This document shows positions 6,845 to 16,474 of a DNA stretch of 64,000 bases, piece by piece; positions within the stretch are counted from its first letter, which is position 1; every line of letters begins with the position of its first letter. This DNA comes from Spartobacteria bacterium (lineage in GTDB: Bacteria; Verrucomicrobiota; Verrucomicrobiia; Chthoniobacterales; UBA10450), in contig PLCN01000015.1 of the NCBI GenBank assembly GCA_003134785.1, positions 1 through 64,000 on the forward strand. The letters run 5' to 3'. The notes beneath the pieces are model-generated. The model ran no database searches. It had not been told where the DNA came from and was given only the letters and a program-made list of their open reading frames with translations. A program made the translations under genes and the position numbers.

Positions 6845-7180
6845 TCAACTCGCGAAAGCCTTCGGAGTCAACTCTCGAAAGCTTTCGGTATTGGCTCAGT
6901 TTGATTTCGTCTTCTGAAAATAGCCCAGCGTTTTAACGCTGGGCTTCCATGGTAACAGAGTCCGAAGTCCCTTTAGGGACGGCAGAACCGGTTATCTTCC
7001 CGGGCGCTCCTGTCGTCCCTAAAGGGACTCAATGTCTTGATTATCCGATTTTCCCAGCCTTAAAACGCTGGGCTATTTTCAGCGAACACAGACGCCAAAT
7101 ACGACCATATATCTCCAAGAGTTTTCAAACTGAGCCACTACCAAGCTTTCGGAGTCAACTCGTGAAAGCTTTCGGAGCCA
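6845..7180. repeat. Large nested palindromic repeat between thrC and lysC
   Basis: Several inverted repeats share one centre. A 23-bp perfect pair lies at 6914-6936 and 7060-7082 (CTGAAAATAGCCCAGCG at the left edge). Inside it, 6966-6985 and 7010-7029 pair with one mismatch (AGTCCCTTTAGGGACGGCAG). Outside it, GGCTCAGTTTGA at 6893 pairs with TCAAACTGAGCC at 7127. Both flanks carry copies of an AGTCAACTC and GAAAGCTTTCGG motif. The left arm also forms its own perfect hairpin (GCCCAGCGTT, AACGCTGGGC). It resembles a REP or BIME-type cruciform element. Confidence 0.75.
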
Positions 7181-7185
7181 ACGCC

Positions 7186-8298
7186 TCAGAAACCAATTGC
7201 TCGCAGGACTGCCTCCTCGTTCGGCGCCACGGCAGTCAGTTTCATGACGCGATCCATCATCACTTCGGGATCTTTCAATCCATGTCCGGTGACGGTGCAA
7301 ACAATTCGGCTGCCTTCCGGAATTTGCGCGAATGAATAAGCAGGACTGCGCGCAGGCTCGCAACATTTGAAAAGTCCCGCGATGGGAGCGGCGCTGGCCG
7401 GCTCCACGAAAATTCCTTCTTGCGTGGCGAGCCATTGTTGCGCCGCAAGGATTTCGTCATCGGTAACGATGTCGATCGCTCCGTGTGAATCGCGCACCGC
7501 GCGATCGGCCGTTTCCCAACTCGCGGGATTTCCAATCCGAATCGCGGACGCGATCGTTTCCGGATTTTCCACGACGCGACCATGGAACATCGGTGCAGCG
7601 CCTGCTGCCTCGAACCCGATCATCGCCGGCGATCGCGTGGAATTTCCGGCATCGCGATACTCGCGATAACCGGCCCAATAAGCGGAGATGTTCCCCGCGT
7701 TCCCGAGTGGAAGCAGATGCAGATCGGGCGCGTCTCCGAGATCGTCGACTATTTCGAACGCGGCGGTTTTTTGTCCGGCGATGCGATCTGGATTGATGGA
7801 GTTCACGATCGCGAAATCGTCGCGCGCGCCGAGCCTGCGCACGATGCGCAACGCGTCGTCGAAGTTGCCTTCGATGGCGACGACTTTAGCGCCGTACGCG
7901 AAAGCCTGGAGCAACTTGCCGCTTGCGATTTTTCCGGCGGGCAAGACGACGGCGCAGCGAATCCCGGCGCGCGCGGCGTAGGCGGCGGCGGACGCCGAGG
8001 TGTTTCCGGTGGAGGCGCAGATCACCGCGAGCGTCCCGCCTTCGACGGCCTTCGACACGGCTACTGTCATTCCGCGATCCTTGAATGAGCAGGTGGGATT
8101 GAGCCCTTCGTATTTCAAATGGACCTCACAGCCGCGGCCGACGATGGCGCTGAGTCGCGGCGAGGAAATCAACGGGGTGCCACCTTCGCCTAACGAGACG
8201 ATCGGCGTCGAATCGGAGACCGGGAGGAATTCCCGGTAGCGCGCGATCACTCCCCTGCCCCGGTGTGGGGTGACTTGGATCTCTTGCGAAGTGTTCAC
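7186..8298 (-). CDS. thrC: Threonine synthase
   Basis: Threonine synthase is a PLP enzyme converting O-phosphohomoserine to threonine. GVIARYREFLPV and LGEGGTPLI near the N-terminus, NPTCSFKDRGM with the PLP lysine, CASTGNTSASAAAYAARAG and LPLGNAGNISAYWAGY are family motifs. The open frame extends far upstream to 9639, but that extension is antisense to the dehydrogenase gene and not protein-like. GTG 8298 is the best start, giving 370 residues, close to the family length; no ATG exists near it and no good ribosome binding site is visible. Confidence 0.93.
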   Translation of the reverse strand: MNTSQEIQVTPHRGRGVIARYREFLPVSDSTPIVSLGEGGTPLISSPRLSAIVGRGCEVHLKYEGLNPTCSFKDRGMTVAVSKAVEGGTLAVICASTGNTSASAAAYAARAGIRCAVVLPAGKIASGKLLQAFAYGAKVVAIEGNFDDALRIVRRLGARDDFAIVNSINPDRIAGQKTAAFEIVDDLGDAPDLHLLPLGNAGNISAYWAGYREYRDAGNSTRSPAMIGFEAAGAAPMFHGRVVENPETIASAIRIGNPASWETADRAVRDSHGAIDIVTDDEILAAQQWLATQEGIFVEPASAAPIAGLFKCCEPARSPAYSFAQIPEGSRIVCTVTGHGLKDPEVMMDRVMKLTAVAPNEEAVLRAIGF

Positions 8299-8335
8299 TT
8301 GGAAGACACAAGTGTCGCAAACAGATCGCTTTGAC

Positions 8336-8400
8336 AAGGAGGGGCGCTTTCCAAACCACCCACGCTTTTCCTGACGGCGGTTTGTAAACCGCCGCTCCTT
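8336..8400. repeat. REP palindrome (GGCGGTTTGTAAACCGCC type)
   Basis: Imperfect arms AAGGAGGGGCGCTTTCC and GGTTTGTAAACCGCCGCTCC face each other. The same family occurs inside kdsB at 45560 and after pyrG near 47510. A second small hairpin (GCGGAA, TTCCGC) follows at 8403. The gap 8299-8532 holds nothing else. Confidence 0.65.
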
Positions 8401-8532
8401 GAAGCGGAATGACGTTCCGCGAGAGACGCAACTCGATGGGTCAACGGAGAGAAGAGAAGTTGAGAGTTGCTGGTTGAGAGTTGAGTGTTCGCCCGATTCG
8501 ATCAACCATCCAACGATCCCACCTTTCCTAAA

Positions 8533-11500
8533 ATGCCCGCGCTGAGCAAAGAAGATAAGTTGCGCCTCCTCACCCTGTTGTTGGAAAGCCGGCATGGCGA
8601 TCTGCGCGAGCAAAATCTTAATCGTCAGGGCAAGGGTCATTTCCATGTTTCCGGGATGGGCCACGAAGGTTTGGCTGCGCTCGGAATCGCAATGATCGAA
8701 GGCGACTTCGTTTGCCCATACTACCGCGATCGCGGCCTGGTCCTCGGCCGCGGGGTCGCGTCGCGCGAATTGGCGCTCGATTATTTCGCGAAGCGGAAAG
8801 GGCAGAGCCACGGACGGCAAATGCCGTCGCATTACAGTTACGCGGCGCGAAAGATCTGGAGCGTTCCCACGCCGACCGGATCGCAGCTCTTGCCGGCCTG
8901 CGGCATCGCCTGGGGCATCCAGCTGGATGACAAACCAAATGTCGTGGTGACGACAGTTGGCGACGCGGCGACGCGGCAGGGAGATTTTTTCGAAGCCGTT
9001 TGTTTCGCGAAGGAGAGGAAGCTGCCGGTCCTGTTCGTGGTCGAGGATAACAAGTACGGCATCAGCAGTCCGACGAGCAAGATCAACCCGCGTGCGCTCG
9101 ATGTGCTTCAGCCTAACGACTGGCAGGAAATCGACGGCAGCGACGTGCAACAAATCTACGACGCCGGGGTGAAGGCTTTCGAGAACATGCGCGCAGGCCA
9201 GGGACCCGCTTTTTTCTGGGTCAATATGGAACGGCTCTCGAGCCACACGAGTTCCGACGATCACAAACTTTATCGGAGCGCGGAGGAACTGGCGGAAGGC
9301 GAGAAGTTCGATCCGCTCCGGATCTGGAGCGAGCGGCTGATCGCCGAAGGTGTGATGACCGCGGACGATTACGCGAAGCTCGATCAGGAGATTAAGGAGC
9401 GCATTCGCCAGGAATTTGCGGAGGCCGAGCGAGCGGAAGATCCATCCGCCGACGAACTGGAGGTGCAGGTCACGGCGGAGCTGCCGCAACTGGACGATGA
9501 GGTTTTGCCCGCGGGCAAATATCGCATCGGCGATACCATCAACAAAACGCTTCGTCTCGGACTCGAGAAGAATGCGGACCGCATCGTCTTCGGCGAAGAC
9601 GTCGAAGACCCCAAGGGCGGTGTCTTTCGGCTTACCCAAAAACTTTCGACGGAATTCCCCAAGCAGGTTTACAACTCGCCGCTCGCGGAATCGACCATCA
9701 TGGGTGTGGCCTGCGGGCTGGCGTCTTACGGCAAGCGTCCTGTTTTTGAATTACAATTCATCGACTTCATCGGGCCGGGGTGGAATCAGCTCGTGACGAA
9801 TCTGTCCACGCTGCGCTGGCGCTCGTTCGGCACGTGGACTTGTCCGGTGGTGATCTACGCGCCCTACGGTGCATATTTGCCCGGCGGAAGTTTATGGCAT
9901 AGCCAGGCGAACGAAGCCGCGCTGGCGCATTTCCCCGGGATCAACGTCGCCATTCCCAGCACGCCGGAGGATGCGGCCGGCCTTTTGTGGACGGCGATGC
10001 ATTGCGAAGATCCGACCTTCGTTCTTATCCCGAAGCATCTTCTTTGGGCGGAACACGAATCCGCCGAGCCGGTGCGCGCCGTGCCATTGGGCGTCGCGCG
10101 GAAACGCCACAGCGGCTCCGACGTCACTCTGGTCGCCTGGGGAAACACCGTGGAAAAATCTCTCGAAGCGCTCAAGGAAATCGGCGCGGAGATCAGTGTC
10201 GATTTGATTGACTTGCGCTCGATCGTTCCATGGGATCGCGCGGCGATCGAGGAATCCGTTCGTCGCACTGGCCGGCTGGTGGTGGTGCAAGAAGACAGCG
10301 AGAATTGCAGCGTCGGGCAAATGATTGTCTCCCACCTTGCGGCGTTGCCGGATGTTTGGAGCGAGCTGATCGCTCCGCCGGTTCTCGTGAGTAAGACGAA
10401 TGTGATGATCGGTTACAACCCGATCTACGAATACGCCGCGTTGCCTGATGTAAAACGCATCGTCGCCGCCGTCCACCGTGCAATGAGCTCCATGGAGACG
10501 GCGCGCCCCCGTGCCGTGGTCGCAAGTGACGCAGGCAAGACAGCCCGGCTCGAGGGCGAGCCGGCTCCAGAAAGGACGGCGCCAAAGAAGCAAGCGGCCG
10601 CCGGAGCTAAACGCGAACAAAAGATCACGATCCCGATTATGGGCGAAGGAATTCGCAATGCCAAAGTCGTCACGCTCCTGAAGAAACCTGGCGACAAGGT
10701 CGAACTCGACGATCCGCTTTGCGAAGTCGAAACCGACAAGGCCGTCTATCCGATCGAGTCTTCTTTTGCCGGCACGATGGGCGAGTGGAAAACGGAGGTC
10801 GGAGCCACCGTCGACATTGGCCAGGAAATCGGAACCATTCTCGGTGAGGGAGATTCCTTCGGGGATCAATTCGAAGCCGTCGCGGAAATGCCGCAACAAA
10901 ATCCGAATGGCGCGGTGAACGACGGCGCTGCCGCCGGATCGAAGCGCGAGGCCGCGCCCGCTGCTTCGCGCGAGACGGCGATCGAGCCTGCTCTCTCACC
11001 GACCATTGTGCGACGGCTCGGCCGCGTGGTGCCTGCGAATTTGCAAATCGATGCGCGTTGGGAAGCGATTCGCAAGGCGCGCGAAGCGGCCAAGAAAGTC
11101 GACGGAAAAAATGCGCCGTCGCCTTCAGTGATGGTGGCGTGGGCGGTCGTTAGGGCGATGGAGAAACATGCGCCGTTCCGCCGAATTATTCTGGAAGACG
11201 ATCGCATCATCGAGAACGATGAGTTCGATCTCGGCATCGCGGTCTCGCTCGACGACGACCGCCTCGCGACCGCGGTCGTCGCGCACGCGAACAAGCAGGA
11301 CTGGGCGGATTTTGTGCGGTGCTACAATCAAACCGTCGGGGAAACTCGCGGCGGCCGGGTCGATGCGGTGAATGCACCGATCGTGATCAGCAGTCTCGGC
11401 GCCTTTGGTGTTCGCGCGGCCGCGCCGATCGTGGTGCCGCCATCCGTCGGGACCTTGTTTGTCGGATCAGCGCATTACGAAACATTCGGCGACGGGAAGA

Positions 11501-11637
11501 AGAGGCAGACTGCGGAGGTCATTACCTTATCCTTAACCTTCGATCATCGCGTAGTGAATGGCGCAGGCGCCGCGAGTTTTGTCCGCGAGATCAAGGAGCA
11601 GGTCGAACATTTCGAGGTCCCCGTAGCTACTCGATAG
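8533..11637 (+). CDS. Single-chain 2-oxoacid dehydrogenase E1alpha-E1beta-E2 fusion
   Basis: This encodes 1034 residues from ATG 8533; GTG 8485 is an alternative. Residues 1-320 are E1alpha with a thiamine-diphosphate site (GDAATRQGDFFEA, then VEDNKYGIS). From about 324 comes E1beta (GEDVEDPKGGVF, YNSPLAESTIMGVACG). A lipoyl domain begins near 697, with ETDKAV placing the lipoyl lysine at 736. The E2 acyltransferase core runs from about 820 to the end. The catalytic histidine is in DHRVVNG (H1005), but the usual Asp of DHRxxDG is Asn1009. No clear E1/E3-binding domain is seen between lipoyl and core. E3 is not in the window. The pyruvate or branched-chain substrate is undecided. Confidence 0.9.
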   Translation: MPALSKEDKLRLLTLLLESRHGDLREQNLNRQGKGHFHVSGMGHEGLAALGIAMIEGDFVCPYYRDRGLVLGRGVASRELALDYFAKRKGQSHGRQMPSHYSYAARKIWSVPTPTGSQLLPACGIAWGIQLDDKPNVVVTTVGDAATRQGDFFEAVCFAKERKLPVLFVVEDNKYGISSPTSKINPRALDVLQPNDWQEIDGSDVQQIYDAGVKAFENMRAGQGPAFFWVNMERLSSHTSSDDHKLYRSAEELAEGEKFDPLRIWSERLIAEGVMTADDYAKLDQEIKERIRQEFAEAERAEDPSADELEVQVTAELPQLDDEVLPAGKYRIGDTINKTLRLGLEKNADRIVFGEDVEDPKGGVFRLTQKLSTEFPKQVYNSPLAESTIMGVACGLASYGKRPVFELQFIDFIGPGWNQLVTNLSTLRWRSFGTWTCPVVIYAPYGAYLPGGSLWHSQANEAALAHFPGINVAIPSTPEDAAGLLWTAMHCEDPTFVLIPKHLLWAEHESAEPVRAVPLGVARKRHSGSDVTLVAWGNTVEKSLEALKEIGAEISVDLIDLRSIVPWDRAAIEESVRRTGRLVVVQEDSENCSVGQMIVSHLAALPDVWSELIAPPVLVSKTNVMIGYNPIYEYAALPDVKRIVAAVHRAMSSMETARPRAVVASDAGKTARLEGEPAPERTAPKKQAAAGAKREQKITIPIMGEGIRNAKVVTLLKKPGDKVELDDPLCEVETDKAVYPIESSFAGTMGEWKTEVGATVDIGQEIGTILGEGDSFGDQFEAVAEMPQQNPNGAVNDGAAAGSKREAAPAASRETAIEPALSPTIVRRLGRVVPANLQIDARWEAIRKAREAAKKVDGKNAPSPSVMVAWAVVRAMEKHAPFRRIILEDDRIIENDEFDLGIAVSLDDDRLATAVVAHANKQDWADFVRCYNQTVGETRGGRVDAVNAPIVISSLGAFGVRAAAPIVVPPSVGTLFVGSAHYETFGDGKKRQTAEVITLSLTFDHRVVNGAGAASFVREIKEQVEHFEVPVATR

Positions 11638-11651
11638 CCCTGGGCCCTTCG

Positions 11652-11675
11652 GAACACAGGCTTCCAAGCCTGTGC
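11652..11675. repeat. Short REP hairpin
   Basis: CACAGGCTT and AAGCCTGTG pair across two bases just after the dehydrogenase stop. It may work as an attenuating hairpin, but no T-run follows. Confidence 0.5.
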
Positions 11676-11804
11676 GCTGGGAAGGAACTTTGTTCTTGAT
11701 TGAACGCGAGCTTCCTTCTATCCATAAAACCAACCCGAAGGAACGAGACTTACCTCGGTTCCATTACCGGGCGCAGTAGTAATCCCCAAGCAAACCCCAA
11801 TCAT

Positions 11805-12218
11805 ATGCCTACCTCCTCCACTAAAGTAGTTCCCGTCGGTCCCAAAATCTGCAAGCCGTTCCTTCTCGATGTAATGGTCTTTAGCCCCGAAGCCGGGTTC
11901 AAATTCAATGTCAGCGTGGAACGGGACTGCACCCCTACCGCCGATTCCATTTGGAAAATTGTTTTCGATCTTTCCCAGGTGGTTGCTGGCAGCCCGGATG
12001 TTCTTCTGGTTCACGTCTCGTTTACTTCCGGCACGCCCGTGGAGCAGCAGGCGGTGCAGAATATGGCTTCGCAGGGAGTTACACAGGCGCAGGCCAATGT
12101 CCTGGTTAACCAAGTCTATCCGGCGGCTAAGGCCATAGCGGGGAATCAGAATCCTACCGCCGCGCAAAAGCAACAAGTCCACGACGCGATGTCACAGGTA
12201 GTGAATCTTGACGTTTAG
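11805..12218 (+). CDS. Hypothetical protein
   Basis: This encodes 137 residues from ATG 11805 (a GTG-like extension to 11700 is possible but less protein-like). It has no signal peptide. The first half is beta-rich (FLLDVMVFSPEAGFKFNVSV, then VLLVHVSFTSG); the second half is helical and rich in Q and A (QAVQNMASQGVTQAQANVL). I do not recognise the family. It stands alone between the dehydrogenase and an outer-membrane protein gene. Confidence 0.6.
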   Translation: MPTSSTKVVPVGPKICKPFLLDVMVFSPEAGFKFNVSVERDCTPTADSIWKIVFDLSQVVAGSPDVLLVHVSFTSGTPVEQQAVQNMASQGVTQAQANVLVNQVYPAAKAIAGNQNPTAAQKQQVHDAMSQVVNLDV

Positions 12219-12327
12219 AAGCCCTGACAAATACGGGCGCGGTAGTAGCCCCGCTCAGTCGGGGTGGACTGGCCGCGCGACATGGCGCCAGAATGCCGTG
12301 GCTACAGCATGAGACGTTATTTGTGAA
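12219..12327. repeat. Intergenic REP-like repeat
   Basis: Palindromic pieces GTAGCCCCGCTCAGTCGGGG and GCCGTGGCTACAG lie in the gap before the outer-membrane gene. They match the general style of the other REP families in the window. Confidence 0.4.
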
Positions 12328-14247
12328 ATGGCTTCCAGCTCTTTCAGCGTTATCGGGAAAGGGCTAGATGCAGGTCGTAGACAGGTCGCACGCGTGAAAT
12401 ACCCGCACCGTTTCGTCGTTTTGTCGAAGACCGGCGTAAAGTATGGGAGTTTCCTTAGCCTGGGCCTCTTTCTATGCAGCAGCCTATGTTTGGGCCAGGA
12501 CGCGGCGCCGGTAAACCTGGATTTTAGTCCGCAGAAGGAGACGACCCGTCAGAATAGTCGAGACGTGGCGACCGCGGCGGAACAGCATGGGGTCTACGAT
12601 CTTCGGGTCCGCTACGTAAAAGTGGAAGGGCGATGGGTCGGTAACCTTCCATTACCACTGGCCGCAGGCGATAGGCTTACGCGAGAGAAATTATCGGCCA
12701 CTATGGCTGCACTAAGGGATGCTATCACGTCGAGCTCGAATACGAGCTACGGCCTGCATTCGAAAGGCGAGGTCGGCGTCCTGTATATCGATGTCAACTA
12801 CGATAGTACTCCTTCGGATGGAACGGTCGGCGTTATTTTCCGGCCGTTCTACATCGATATCTCGCTCGTGCAGGTGGGTAACAACGTGCTGCCCATCCCA
12901 CGCTCTCCCTGGCCAACCTTTTACCAAAACGTGCCTGAGCCGCTCCTGGCTCTGAACCCAACCGTCGGTTTCACTTATGATAGGGTTTTCGGTTCGGCTA
13001 TCTCCGCCAGCTTGGGTGGAAATCTTGTGCCCTTGTTTAGTAAAGATAAGACCTTCGAAACGACTCACGAACTCGATCTGATCGCGGAAGGTACGAAATC
13101 GCTGGAGGAATCATTCTATCGCGCCGATGGCGGGCTTACCTACACTGTTCACCATAACAGCTCCTTTCTGCAGGAGCTGAACTTCTCCGGCAGGTTCGAT
13201 GGATTAAAGGAACCGCTCGGCAACAGCGAGCACACTCGGAACGCAGGCGCGGCCAACCTGGGCCTCAAGTTGAAGCTGGCGCCTAACACTCATCTCACCC
13301 TCAACGCCGGTTATCGGCGGACCAGCGATGACTTTCTGGATGGCGACACTTCTCTCGAGACAAACACGACCGCTAACGAACAAACCGCCCGCCTCCTTCT
13401 GGATACCATCCCGCCTTCCATCAACGGATTCTTGCGCGCAGCCTTCTGGCAGGAAAGCGGGTGGGAAACCGGCTCGGGGAATGCCTACCAGCGTTTCGTA
13501 GGGCGCGCCGGCTATGAGAAGGAAGTTGCGGTGGCCCCGAATCAAACGATCGGGATAGAAATCGTAGCTGGTGGTGGCAGAGCGACGGGGAACATCCCCA
13601 GCTACGCCAGTTTCTTCGGCGGCAATGCGCCCGGCCAATTTCTCTACGACAGCCCGAATGCTACTGCGTTAATGAACATGCCGTCGGGACCGATCATCCG
13701 CAGCCTGGGAGAGAACGAGGCCCGATTGCGGGACGCGAATGGCAGAACGATCGGTGGCGATAGCTTCTGGCATGTGAACCTGAATGTTACCTTGCCGATT
13801 CCGGCCTGGTCGATGCCTTTGATTCCGAACGAGCTGACTGACATCCCCGATGCCAATGGGAATCCTATTTCCATCAAGGAGCTACTCCGAAGGCAGATCG
13901 ACGTAACCGGCCCGAGCATGCTTGCGGCCGTTCTCCAGGGACAAGGCCTGAGTGCGGCGGAGGCAGCGCGGCGGGCGAAGCAGATCCTCCAGGAAGTAAC
14001 ACCGGCCACTCACTTCATCATTGATGACGCCAACCTTTACTCGATCAAACCGCTGATCATGGTGGACACCGCTGGCATGTCTGGTCGGGGTGGCTCAAGC
14101 GAAACCTGGCTGGCCGCGGGAGCCGGAGTGCAGTTGACGGTGGTGACGGCCAAGTTTGAATTCGGCTATATGCGCACCCTCTCCGGACCTACTTTCGGCC
14201 AGCAAGGCAATGCATTCGTTAGGCTAGTCTTTCAGAATCTTTTTTGA
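12328..14247 (+). CDS. Omp85/TPS-like outer-membrane beta-barrel protein
   Basis: This encodes up to 639 residues. A hydrophobic segment (GSFLSLGLFLCSSLCLGQ, about 44-61) is a likely signal peptide, so the true start may be internal. Residues about 90-170 (YDLRVRYVKVEGRWVGNLPL, VGVLYIDVNYDS) resemble a POTRA-type strand-helix pattern. The rest is a run of amphipathic strands with glycine-rich turns, ending FVRLVFQNLF with the terminal aromatic residue typical of beta-barrel proteins recognised by BamA. It is probably an outer-membrane transporter or secretion pore. No partner gene is adjacent. Confidence 0.6.
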   Translation: MASSSFSVIGKGLDAGRRQVARVKYPHRFVVLSKTGVKYGSFLSLGLFLCSSLCLGQDAAPVNLDFSPQKETTRQNSRDVATAAEQHGVYDLRVRYVKVEGRWVGNLPLPLAAGDRLTREKLSATMAALRDAITSSSNTSYGLHSKGEVGVLYIDVNYDSTPSDGTVGVIFRPFYIDISLVQVGNNVLPIPRSPWPTFYQNVPEPLLALNPTVGFTYDRVFGSAISASLGGNLVPLFSKDKTFETTHELDLIAEGTKSLEESFYRADGGLTYTVHHNSSFLQELNFSGRFDGLKEPLGNSEHTRNAGAANLGLKLKLAPNTHLTLNAGYRRTSDDFLDGDTSLETNTTANEQTARLLLDTIPPSINGFLRAAFWQESGWETGSGNAYQRFVGRAGYEKEVAVAPNQTIGIEIVAGGGRATGNIPSYASFFGGNAPGQFLYDSPNATALMNMPSGPIIRSLGENEARLRDANGRTIGGDSFWHVNLNVTLPIPAWSMPLIPNELTDIPDANGNPISIKELLRRQIDVTGPSMLAAVLQGQGLSAAEAARRAKQILQEVTPATHFIIDDANLYSIKPLIMVDTAGMSGRGGSSETWLAAGAGVQLTVVTAKFEFGYMRTLSGPTFGQQGNAFVRLVFQNLF

Positions 14248-14263
14248 GTGGTGGAATCGAAAA

Positions 14264-14345
14264 CGTGGCCCTCGTCCTAACCTTTTCCCGGCGGGAGAAG
14301 GAACTCCCTCTCCTTTTGGAAGAGGGCTGGGGTGAGGTGCAGGTG
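14264..14345. repeat. Intergenic repeat with GGGAGAAGG/CTCTCC arms
   Basis: The sequence contains CCCTCGTCCTAACC, CCCGGCGGGAGAAGG and GAGGGCTGGGGTGAGG, a pattern common as a dispersed intergenic repeat in many bacteria. It lies between convergent genes and could help terminate transcription. Confidence 0.45.
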
Positions 14346-14364
14346 CAGCGTCGGTAAGAGATAG

Positions 14365-16185
14365 CTACTTCTTCGCGGCCTGAATGTAAACTGTTACCTG
14401 CTCCTCGAGAATCTCGAGAGGTAAGGCGCCATTCTTCAGCACGGTGTCATGGAACTGTCGTTGGTCGAACTTCTGCCCTAACTCTGTTTGCGCGCGCTTG
14501 CGCAATTCCTGTATTTTCAGCATTCCCACCTTATAGGCGCACGCTTGTCCGGGCATCACGATGTAGCGCTCGATCTCCGCGGTTACTTCCTTCTCGCCCA
14601 TTCCGGTCTTGTCGCGCATGTAAGTAATTGCCTGTTCGCGCGGCCAGCGCTTCGCATGAATGCCCGTATCCACCACCAATCGCACCGCGCGGAAAAGTTC
14701 GGCCTGCAAACGTCCCAGGTCGCCAAAAGGATCGCCTTCGTACCAGCCCGCTTCCTTCGCCAGCCATTCCGTGTAGAGCGCCCAGCCTTCTTGATAGGCC
14801 GTGAAAGGAATCAGCTTCCGAAATTGCGGCAGGCCCTTCAACTCCTGCGCGGTGGAAATCTGCCAATGATGTCCGGGCACGCCTTCGTGATAAGCCAGCG
14901 TTGGCATGGCCCATTTCGAAACTTCGCTCATGTCGCGCAGGTTCGCGTAAAAGACGCCGGGGCGGCTCCCATCCAGCGAAGCTCCTTGATAGTAGGCTCC
15001 GGCCGAGGTGGCCTCCTTGAACTCCGGCACGCGGCGCACTTCGCATCGGGCCTTTGGCACGGTCGCGAATAATTCCCGGCAGCGCTCCGTCGCCTGTGCG
15101 ATCAAACGAGTGTATTCGGCCAGCGCATCCGTGCGTCCTTTGTCATCGTTGGTGAACTGGAACTTCGGGTCCTTTCCTAATGCGTCCATGGAATCTCCAA
15201 TCGTTCGATCGCTAAATCCATTCGCGTCCAAAATGCTGCGCATCTCTGCTTCGATCCTGGCCACCTCACGCACACCCAGGTCGTGCACCTCGTCCGGCTT
15301 GAGTGTCGTCGTCGTGTTCTTGCGCAGCATATAGGCGTAAAACGCCTCGCCGTCCGGCAGCTTCCAGACGCCATCATCGGTCGTGGTCTTGGGCAGGAGG
15401 CCATTGAAATAATCGATCAGCTTATGGTAGGCGGGGTAGACTCGATCAGTCATCGCGGTCTCGACCCGCCTTTGGAAGGCCGCACGCTGTTCGTCCGTCA
15501 ATTCGCTAATGTTTGCCGCGCGGGTTTTGAACGAAGTGTAGAGAATGTTTTCCGTGGCCGGCTGCTCCACGAAGCCGTTCATTTCCTTGAGCACTTTTTC
15601 CACCACAAAACGCGGCGGAATAATTCCCTTCTGCTCGCGCACCCGGAGGCCCTCGAGCAATTGATCAAACTTCGTGCCCACCGCGTTAAGCCGCTGGACA
15701 TAATAGTCGCAATCGCGCGGCGCCAGGAGCCGGTGGATGTTCGCCATGAAGGAGGGGAACTCATTCTGCACGCCGAAAAGCTGGTTCACGGGATAGTCGT
15801 GCCATTGGTATTTTTCGCCTTCGAGCTCGCGGTCGATATACCAATCGAGAATGTGGGTCGAAAGGCGTTGCGACGGCGTCTGCCGATCAATCGAGTAGGC
15901 GCGCAAGTCCGCCAGGTTTTGTCGCGCGCGATCGAACTGGCGCTGCTGATGCGCGGGCGATACGTCGCCGAGCTTGCCGTTATGGCCGGTAATCCCGAAC
16001 CGCTCGACCAGTCCGAGCGATGAGAGCAGTTCCGGCTCTTCGAACAGAACCTGTGCAAAAACTTTCTCGTAAAAGAGATTCAGGCTCCAGGGACGGAACC
16101 AGATGAGATTGACCAGGAATATCGCCACCACGACTAGCAACAGCGCCACAATCCGGAAAAGCCACTTCAACGTTTTTCTGATCAT
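14365..16185 (-). CDS. DUF885 family peptidase-like protein, membrane anchored
   Basis: This encodes 606 residues from ATG 16185; an upstream in-frame Met at 16221 adds 12 unlikely residues. An N-terminal anchor helix (WLFRIVALLLVVVAIFLVNLI) places the body outside the inner membrane. The long helical domain contains YHEGVPGHHWQ and GWALYTEWLAKEAG, conserved in DUF885 and resembling a zinc metallopeptidase H-E-x-x-x-H layout. The C-terminus includes MPGQACAYKVGMLKI, also typical. The length fits the family. Substrates are unknown. It stands alone between repeat-filled gaps. Confidence 0.85.
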   Translation of the reverse strand: MIRKTLKWLFRIVALLLVVVAIFLVNLIWFRPWSLNLFYEKVFAQVLFEEPELLSSLGLVERFGITGHNGKLGDVSPAHQQRQFDRARQNLADLRAYSIDRQTPSQRLSTHILDWYIDRELEGEKYQWHDYPVNQLFGVQNEFPSFMANIHRLLAPRDCDYYVQRLNAVGTKFDQLLEGLRVREQKGIIPPRFVVEKVLKEMNGFVEQPATENILYTSFKTRAANISELTDEQRAAFQRRVETAMTDRVYPAYHKLIDYFNGLLPKTTTDDGVWKLPDGEAFYAYMLRKNTTTTLKPDEVHDLGVREVARIEAEMRSILDANGFSDRTIGDSMDALGKDPKFQFTNDDKGRTDALAEYTRLIAQATERCRELFATVPKARCEVRRVPEFKEATSAGAYYQGASLDGSRPGVFYANLRDMSEVSKWAMPTLAYHEGVPGHHWQISTAQELKGLPQFRKLIPFTAYQEGWALYTEWLAKEAGWYEGDPFGDLGRLQAELFRAVRLVVDTGIHAKRWPREQAITYMRDKTGMGEKEVTAEIERYIVMPGQACAYKVGMLKIQELRKRAQTELGQKFDQRQFHDTVLKNGALPLEILEEQVTVYIQAAKK

Positions 16186-16474
16186 GCGGGAGTCTTGCCT
16201 GCTCCACCCCCTCCCGGTCAATCCAAACCTGCTGTCACCCTGTAGCGGCGGTCTATGACCGCCGAACGCTCCGATCAGTGGTGATCACGCGGCAACCTTC
16301 TACCGCGGATGACACGGATCGCACGGATGACGATGATATCTTGATTTCAAATCCGAGTTATCCGCGAAATCCGCGGTTAAGAAATCACTAACACCGCAAC
16401 TTCCGAGACCCTTTCGGGGTTATCCCTCACATAACAAGCGCGCTCGTCGCGCTGACCGACCGGAGAAACAACAA
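16186..16474. repeat. REP copies before the Spy-like gene
   Basis: The gap holds TAGCGGCGGTCTATGACCGC (from about 16240), the same family as the hairpin at 36645-36715. It also holds a CGCGGATGACACGGATCGCA stretch repeated in altered form near 16370. No gene is seen in it. Confidence 0.55.

Noticed and set aside
8299-9639. Upstream extension of the thrC frame to 817 codons
   Set aside because: It is antisense to the E1alpha domain of the dehydrogenase gene and to a REP. The known threonine synthase N-terminus starts near 8298.
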